Shown in pieces: positions 59,348 to 64,000 of a stretch of 64,000 nucleotides of DNA; position 1 is the stretch's first letter; each line of letters opens with the position of its first letter. This stretch comes from Candidatus Baltobacteraceae bacterium. GTDB lineage: Bacteria > Vulcanimicrobiota > Vulcanimicrobiia > Vulcanimicrobiales > Vulcanimicrobiaceae. The notes below the pieces were generated by a model. It worked only from the letters and a program-made list of their open reading frames with translations, had not been told where the DNA came from and did no database searches. The stretch is taken from assembly GCA_036559195.1 (NCBI GenBank), contig DATBTN010000057.1:1-64000 (forward strand). The letters run 5' to 3'. Made by a program: the position numbers and the translations under genes.

Positions 59348-60493
59348 CTACTTCCGCACGTTCTCGAGCGTGGAGAAGAAGGTGTCGATTTCGTCGTCGG
59401 TCGTGTAAAAATGCGGGCTGACGCGGATACCGCAACCGGGGCGATAGTCCACGAAGACGCGATGATCGACGAGCCGATCGTACGCGGCTTGCGAGTTTGG
59501 AAAGTCGATGCCGATCCAGCCGGCGCGTTTGCTCGGGTCGAGCGGGGTGTTGACTTGCAGGCCGCGCTCGAGCGCCATCTCCGCGATCCTCGTGGTCAAG
59601 CGCACGTTGTGCTCGCGAATCTTCCGCACGCCCACGCGTTTGATCAAATCGTGTCCGGGCTTGGCGACCACGTAGCCGGGAATGGTCGGCGTGCCGGTAC
59701 CCCACCGGTACATCGAACGATTCCACGTCATCGGTGCGGGTTCGAATGCGAAGGGCCGAGCGTGCGCCATCCAGCCGGTGACTGCCGGTTCGAACGTTTC
59801 GCGCAGCGACGGCTTCACGTAAATCCAGCCGCAGCCGGGGCCGCCGCAGAGCCATTTGTGACTGCCGCCGGTAACGATATCGAGATCCCACTCGACCACG
59901 TCGTACGGATAGACGCCGGTCGTTTGATATGCGTCGACGCAGAGCAGGGTCCCCGTCTTGCGGCAATGCGCTTGAATGGCGCGAACGTCGCAGAGCGCGC
60001 CCGAGACGTAGTACGCGTGCGAGAGAATCGCGATGACGGTCCGCTCGGTGATGGCTGCGATGATACGCTCGGTCGGAATCGTGCGGCCGTCGTCTGAGGG
60101 AACCACCCGCGGTTGCGCGCCATATCGCTGCCACTCGGTCCAAACGTAGGTCAGCGACGGAAACTGCAGGGCTTCGTACACGACCTCGTTACGTTCGGGC
60201 GTAAAGCGCAGGCAGGTGGCGAGCGCGGCTTGCAGCGCGGAAACGTTCGGTGCGAGGAAGACGCTGCCGGCCGGAGCGCCGACGATCTCGCCGAGCCCGT
60301 CGGCGATCTCGCCGATGCGCGGCAGCCAGCGTTCCCACGCCTCGGGACCGTCTTGCGCCCAATCCTCCCAGTAACTCACCAGCGCATCTTTAGCCGCGAG
60401 CGGAGCCGCGCCCATCGAGTGCGAGACCAGGTACGTCGACGTTTCGAGCGTTGCGAAGCGATCGCGCAAGACCGCTTGCGTCATCGTATCCAT
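59348..60493 (-). CDS. kynU: Kynureninase-like class V aminotransferase-fold enzyme
   Basis: This is a 381-residue PLP enzyme. The lysine is in TGGSHKWLCGGPGCGWIYVK near residue 228, like the YKYLNGGPG motif of kynureninases. The cofactor aspartate is in LLCVDAYQTTGVYPYDVVEW, and GTGTPTIPGYVVAKPG lies in the substrate half. It starts at the ATG that overlaps the stop of the tryptophan 2,3-dioxygenase gene by one base. The pairing with kynA makes L-kynurenine to anthranilate plus alanine the likely reaction, although other class V activities (cysteine desulfurase-like) cannot be excluded by sequence alone. Confidence 0.75.
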   Translation of the reverse strand: MDTMTQAVLRDRFATLETSTYLVSHSMGAAPLAAKDALVSYWEDWAQDGPEAWERWLPRIGEIADGLGEIVGAPAGSVFLAPNVSALQAALATCLRFTPERNEVVYEALQFPSLTYVWTEWQRYGAQPRVVPSDDGRTIPTERIIAAITERTVIAILSHAYYVSGALCDVRAIQAHCRKTGTLLCVDAYQTTGVYPYDVVEWDLDIVTGGSHKWLCGGPGCGWIYVKPSLRETFEPAVTGWMAHARPFAFEPAPMTWNRSMYRWGTGTPTIPGYVVAKPGHDLIKRVGVRKIREHNVRLTTRIAEMALERGLQVNTPLDPSKRAGWIGIDFPNSQAAYDRLVDHRVFVDYRPGCGIRVSPHFYTTDDEIDTFFSTLENVRK

Positions 60494-61266
60494 CAGTAGG
60501 TTCCTTTGCCGAGATAGGTGCGAACTTCCCAAAGTTCGGGGAAAAAACGCCGGTCGAGCGTGGTCGCCAGATAGGTCGCGCCCAGCGATCCACCGGTGCC
60601 TTTCTTCGCTCCGATCATGCGTTCGACCATGCGGATGTGGCGGCTGCGCCACAGCAGCGTGCGCTCGTCGAATTCGATGAACTCTTCGAGTAAGAGATAG
60701 AGATCGTAGTGGTCGCGCTCGTTCGTGTAAATTTGACGCATGCTCTCGATCAATTCGTCGTGGGATTCCGCGGCGAAGCCTCGCCGCACGAGCAATGCCT
60801 TGAGCCGATCGTAGAGCGAGGGCTGATTCAATCGCCGGTCGAGGCGCGCGCGCTGCGACTCGTCCATCTCGATGAACTTGAGGGTCTCGGTGTGGCGCAG
60901 GCCGGCCGTGAATTCGATCTCGCGAAATTGGATAGATTGGAAACCGCTCGCGGGGTTGAGATGGTCGCGGAATTGATTGAACTCCTGCGGGGTCATCGTT
61001 TCGAGCACGTCGACCTGCGTTTCGAGCAGCCGTTGAATGGTGGAGATGCGGCGGAAGTGCTTCCCAACGCGAAGCAGATCGTCGCGCTCGAGATCGCGCA
61101 TGACCGCGTCGATCTCGTGCAGGAGCTGCTTGAACCACAACTCGTAGACCTGATGGATGACGATAAAGAGGAGCTCGTCGTGATGCGCGGGCGCGGAGAG
61201 CGGCCGCTGAAGCGCTAGCAGATCGTCGACCTGAAGATACGAACTATAGGAGAGCTGTTCGGACAT
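60493..61266 (-). CDS. kynA: Tryptophan 2,3-dioxygenase
   Basis: This 257-residue cytosolic haem enzyme opens the indole ring of tryptophan to N-formylkynurenine with O2. The family features are present: SYSSYLQVDDLLALQRPLSA, FIVIHQVYELWFKQLLHEID (with the distal His), SGFQSIQFREIEF, and the proximal His in WRSRHIRMVERMIGAKKGTG followed by GSLGATYL. The length is at the lower end of the family. It is the middle gene of a three-gene operon between the DUF962 and the kynureninase-like genes. A kynurenine formamidase is not encoded nearby. Confidence 0.92.
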   Translation of the reverse strand: MSEQLSYSSYLQVDDLLALQRPLSAPAHHDELLFIVIHQVYELWFKQLLHEIDAVMRDLERDDLLRVGKHFRRISTIQRLLETQVDVLETMTPQEFNQFRDHLNPASGFQSIQFREIEFTAGLRHTETLKFIEMDESQRARLDRRLNQPSLYDRLKALLVRRGFAAESHDELIESMRQIYTNERDHYDLYLLLEEFIEFDERTLLWRSRHIRMVERMIGAKKGTGGSLGATYLATTLDRRFFPELWEVRTYLGKGTY

Positions 61267-61611
61267 TTACTCCGTCACGTTTGCGGCGAGTTGCTGATCG
61301 ATCGTTCCGCGCAGTACGTGCCAGGCCATGATGTAGTCGGCTTTCAAGGATGCCAGCGGCGCGCGAAACGTCTCGGGTTTGTTGTGCTCGATGAAGGCGT
61401 GCGAGAGCCACGCGGGCCCGTACCCGGCGGCGAGCCCCGCGAGCGCGAGCCAGGGCTTGCGCGTGGGAATCGCGCAGAGCACGAGTGCCGATGCGGCGAT
61501 CGTGCCCGCGACGTGCATCGCCCGCGTCCGCGGATCGCTGTGGGCGCGCAGATAGCGCGGCCAAAACTCGTCGAAATCAGTGGATGCCACCGGAGCGACC
61601 TTACGGGGCAT
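61267..61611 (-). CDS. DUF962/Mpo1-like membrane protein
   Basis: This is a 114-residue protein with two membrane segments and the DUF962 pattern DEFWPRYLRAHSDPRTRAMH then VAGT and YGPAWLSHAFIEHNKPETFR. In yeast, Mpo1 of this family oxidises 2-hydroxy fatty acids. The His residues that would bind iron (H-x-x-x-T near residues 29-33 and H-x-x-x-E-H near 72-77) are in place. ATG at 61611 was chosen over an upstream one at 61659, which would overlap the divergent lipoprotein start. The stop touches the kynA start without a gap, so it is the first gene of that operon. Confidence 0.75.
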   Translation of the reverse strand: MPRKVAPVASTDFDEFWPRYLRAHSDPRTRAMHVAGTIAASALVLCAIPTRKPWLALAGLAAGYGPAWLSHAFIEHNKPETFRAPLASLKADYIMAWHVLRGTIDQQLAANVTE

Positions 61612-61657
61612 GCCCCGCTTTTCCTCGAAGAGCGAGCCACCTGTGAAAGGATCGTAC

Positions 61658-62347
61658 ATGAAGCACCGCCTGGCCGCTCTCCTCGTTTCGGTCGTCGCGC
61701 TCGCGGCCTGCTCGCAGTCGAATCAGGCAGCGAGTACGTCTACGCCCGCGCCGGCGCCGTCGATTAGCAATCCGGTTGCGTTTCCGCTCTACACCGGAGC
61801 GCACGTCCTGGCCGCCAAAAATTACACGCAAAGCGCGAATCCGGCCGGCGCCGCCACCTCGGCGTCGGCGCTCTCCGAGGGCGGCGGGACGTATTCGGGG
61901 CACGAGGTCATCGCCTCGTCGACCGCCTCGTTTCCCGCGTTGAGCGCGTGGGTGCACTCGCTCGCCGCCAAACCGCCCGTCGGCTACACGGTGGCGGCGA
62001 GCGAGAATCTAAACGAGGCGCGCGCGCAGGCCAACCGCGTCGGCCTCGACTTCGCCTCGTTTCAGACGCAGCAAAACGGCAAGAAAGTCGGGCTGCTCGT
62101 CGTCGTGATGGATCCGACGCTCGTGACGACGAAACTCGGTCCGGTTCTCGATCTCATCGGCAAATATCGACTGCTTCCAAGCGCCATGCGCGCCACCATC
62201 GATTCGCGTGTGCAGGCGCGAATCGGCATGTCGGTCACGCAGGCGATGCAGCCGGATAGCCCCGTGGGCGCCGCGCTTTCGGCGCTCGATCAGTTCCAAC
62301 ATACCAACGCGCGAGGCATCCTACTCATCGATGCGACCAAACAGTAA
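61658..62347 (+). CDS. Predicted lipoprotein of unknown function
   Basis: This is a 229-residue exported lipoprotein. The lipobox is VALAACSQSN, with Cys18 after LAA, and is followed by a Thr/Pro/Ala spacer (TPAPAPSISN). The rest is a mixed fold with YTGAHVLAAKNYTQS, VVVMDPTLVTTKLGPVLDLI and ILLIDATKQ at the end. No family is recognised. GAAAGG lies before ATG at 61658. It overlaps the next gene by 17 bases. Confidence 0.7.
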   Translation: MKHRLAALLVSVVALAACSQSNQAASTSTPAPAPSISNPVAFPLYTGAHVLAAKNYTQSANPAGAATSASALSEGGGTYSGHEVIASSTASFPALSAWVHSLAAKPPVGYTVAASENLNEARAQANRVGLDFASFQTQQNGKKVGLLVVVMDPTLVTTKLGPVLDLIGKYRLLPSAMRATIDSRVQARIGMSVTQAMQPDSPVGAALSALDQFQHTNARGILLIDATKQ

Positions 62348-63044
62348 GGCCGCGCGGCTGCTCCTCTCGCTCGCACTCGCGGTTGCGCCCCCGCCGTTCT
62401 ACTTGGGCGTTCAAGGCCTCGGCGTCACCGGCGTACATAGCGACGTCGGCGGAAGTCAACGCGGCGCCGGCGCCGGCGCATTGTTGGAAATAGGCGCGAC
62501 CTTGCGGCGCTTGGGCGTGCATGTGGAGGGAATTCCGCCGGTGAGCCTGCCGCAACGCCCGTCGGCGTTCTACGGCCAAGCGACGCCGAAACTCTCGCTG
62601 CTTAACGGCGCCGTGCGCTTTGCAGTCGATCCGCAATCGCGCCTCTGGCTGGGCATCGGGGCGACCGTGATCAATCAGGCGACGCCGCTTCCCAACATCT
62701 TTCAAGTTGCCGGCTCGCGCCTGGCCGGCGTGCGTTACGAGGCGTTTTATCGCGCGCCGATGCGCGGGTCGCACTTTGCCGAGATCTTAATCGGCGGCGC
62801 GCCGCGCCTCTACGGCGCGGACCATTTTATCTTTAGCGACGGCTCGCCGTCGGTCACGAAGGACGAGCGAGCCAGCGAAGTCGATGCGTCGGTCGCGGTG
62901 GGAATACGTCACGCGCATTCCGAGGTGCTCTTCGGCCTGCGCACGATCAACTTTGCCGCGCAGTTTACGAAAATAGGCGAAGCCGCCGACCGCAATAACG
63001 GTGCGGGCGTGCTCGTGGAGTTGCGGCGCCTTATCGGACCGTAA
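62331..63044 (+). CDS. Exported protein of unknown function
   Basis: This is a 237-residue protein with a signal-like N terminus (ARLLLSLALAVAPPP), starting at ATG 62331 inside the lipoprotein gene (17-bp overlap). The body is rich in amphipathic strands with turns (HVEGIPPVSLPQRPSAFYGQ, LWLGIGATVINQATPLPNIF, RHAHSEVLFGLRTINFAAQF). This resembles a small outer-membrane barrel or another envelope protein; the family is not recognised. No strong ribosome site is seen. It converges with the alkyltransferase-like gene with a 14-bp overlap. Confidence 0.6.
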   Translation: MRPNSKAARLLLSLALAVAPPPFYLGVQGLGVTGVHSDVGGSQRGAGAGALLEIGATLRRLGVHVEGIPPVSLPQRPSAFYGQATPKLSLLNGAVRFAVDPQSRLWLGIGATVINQATPLPNIFQVAGSRLAGVRYEAFYRAPMRGSHFAEILIGGAPRLYGADHFIFSDGSPSVTKDERASEVDASVAVGIRHAHSEVLFGLRTINFAAQFTKIGEAADRNNGAGVLVELRRLIGP

Positions 63045-63501
63045 CGCCCTCGAACGCGAGCAGCCGGCGCCGCATGGATCCGGGGGCGCTGCCTTTGATG
63101 CGTCCGTCCGCGCCGACCACGCGATGCGCGGGAATGAAGAGATCGAGCGGCGCCTTCCCCATGGCGGCAGCGACGCCGCGGTGCGAGAGCGGATGACCGA
63201 TCGCACGCGCGACCTCGCCGTATGAGATGAGTTCGCCGGCCTCGAGTTGCGATACGAGCCGCCACACCGCGATTTGAAACGGCGTCCCGCTAAACGCTAG
63301 CGGAAGATCGAATCGATGAAGGCGCTTGCGAAAGTACGCTGCGACCTGTGCGCTCGCTTCGGTCAGCAGCGCATCGCGCGCAGCCGGCGCGCGCGCGTGT
63401 GGTTTGGTATGCACGAAATCGCTTTCGACGATCGCGCTTCCATTCGAGACCAGACGCAACGCGATTCCGAGCGGCGTCGCGACGTGGCGGACGTGCTCCA
63501 C
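63031..63501 (-). CDS. Alkyltransferase-like (ATL) protein, catalytic Cys replaced by Ala
   Basis: This is a 156-residue protein of the O6-alkylguanine-DNA alkyltransferase fold. The family recognition helix (LISYGEVARAIGHPLSHRGV) and the segment LDLFIPAHRVVGADGRIKGS are clear. The normal active-site sequence is PCHRV, but here it is PAHRV: the Ala codon is GCG at 63127-63129. The protein cannot accept the alkyl group and is therefore an ATL protein, which in other bacteria (Thermus has the same Ala) and in yeast (Trp) binds alkylated guanine and hands it to nucleotide-excision repair. It starts with GTG at 63501, three bases after the TonB-type gene. Confidence 0.85.
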   Translation of the reverse strand: MEHVRHVATPLGIALRLVSNGSAIVESDFVHTKPHARAPAARDALLTEASAQVAAYFRKRLHRFDLPLAFSGTPFQIAVWRLVSQLEAGELISYGEVARAIGHPLSHRGVAAAMGKAPLDLFIPAHRVVGADGRIKGSAPGSMRRRLLAFEGVTVR

Positions 63502-63504
63502 GCG

Positions 63505-64000
63505 CTATTTGCGAACCAGGCCGAAGCTCAGCAGGGCCGTTCCCGCGGCGGCTTTGCAATCGAGCATCGCCGGCACGTACGACGCTTTCGCGGCCACGGC
63601 GTACATCAGCGAATCGAAGGCGGCGTCGCCCGACGACGACACGATCGATGCCGTCTGCGGCTGTCCCGTCGCGTCGACGTTGACGGCAATCGTCGCCTTC
63701 AGCGGGAACGGTTTGGTGAACGTGTATCCCGCCGAATTCGGAGCCAGGATTTGCGTGACCGCAGCGGCGTGATTGCACGGATCCGTTTTGCCGTTCGAGA
63801 GGGCCGCGCCGCGAGGCGCAAAGACCGCGTGATACAGAAACGTTCCACCCACCGGCCGGCAGTCGACTTCCCCCGCTTGATACGACGACGCACTGGCCGC
63901 GTCCAACGCGGCTCGGTCAAACGCGGCGCTGCCGGTGGATTGATAGACCGATGTTTTCACGACCTTACCGCCGGCGTCGAGCGTTATTTTAATGAGGGCG
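63505..64000 (-). CDS. Protein with two TonB C-terminal-type domains (partial, cut by window edge)
   Basis: The 165 codons inside the window encode the C-terminal part of a protein that begins beyond 64000. Two copies of the TonB_C pattern occur: ALIKITLDAGGKVVKTSVYQ with TGSAAFDRAALDAASAS, and later ATIAVNVDATGQPQTASIVS with SSGDAAFDSLMYAVAAKASY. Each has the conserved cysteine pair region (VDCRPV, LDCKAA). Such proteins act in energy transfer to outer-membrane transporters or as periplasmic binding proteins. No membrane segment is visible in the part present. It precedes the ATL gene by three bases. Confidence 0.7.
   Translation of the reverse strand, partial: ALIKITLDAGGKVVKTSVYQSTGSAAFDRAALDAASASSYQAGEVDCRPVGGTFLYHAVFAPRGAALSNGKTDPCNHAAAVTQILAPNSAGYTFTKPFPLKATIAVNVDATGQPQTASIVSSSGDAAFDSLMYAVAAKASYVPAMLDCKAAAGTALLSFGLVRK

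Noticed and set aside
63031-63501. Functional methylated-DNA-protein-cysteine methyltransferase
   Set aside because: The acceptor cysteine is alanine.

Overview
The window is high-GC DNA with tightly packed, often overlapping genes from a Gram-negative-type (outer-membrane) bacterium. The evidence for an outer membrane is several beta-barrel-like exported proteins, a TonB-type C-terminal domain protein and a fimbrial-type periplasmic chaperone. A complete 14-gene nuo operon points to an aerobic respiratory lifestyle, and a flagellin gene suggests possible motility. The overall style would fit an uncultured-lineage phylum such as Eremiobacterota/WPS-2, but that is an impression from gene style and not something the sequence proves.

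Layout. 62-2138: a CPA1 Na+/H+ antiporter and a small exported regulatory-like domain protein. 2259-16604: nuoABCDEFGHIJKLMN (respiratory complex I), followed by a MarR regulator. 17201-28196: a five-gene locus of exported proteins (small and large DUF11-type proteins, a DUF11/SdrB-type protein, an outer-membrane beta-barrel candidate and a glycine-rich protein), preceded by a possibly structured leader and ended by a REP-like repeat cluster. 28381-35630: a TPR protein, RidA, an aldo/keto reductase, a PLP decarboxylase, a HisKA-only protein, glutamine synthetase and its overlapping PucR-type regulator. 35668-40285: a diguanylate cyclase, then a magnesium module consisting of an M-box riboswitch with its terminator, a soluble MgtE-N/CBS protein and a divergent Nramp transporter. 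40420-45174: an accessory stretch with a decayed IS1380 transposase, a multicopper oxidase, weak AT-richer ORFs and a DUF433 antitoxin next to a deleted toxin. 45238-56946: flagellin, then divergently a six-gene secreted-fibre-like locus. 56933-64000: small membrane proteins, a MATE pump, a tryptophan-to-kynurenine gene pair, a lipoprotein, an alkyltransferase-like protein without the catalytic cysteine, and a TonB-domain protein cut by the window edge.

The most notable systems are two. The locus at 46712-56946 looks like an undescribed or divergent chaperone-dependent surface fibre. It has one large outer-membrane-type protein, one periplasmic chaperone, three small exported subunits and one very large exported protein, and the last four share a recognisable domain and a common C-terminal YT-x-x ending. 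The magnesium module has an M-box controlling a soluble MgtE-like sensor and an Nramp-related permease whose metal-site motifs differ from manganese/iron Nramps, which together argue for Mg2+ uptake.
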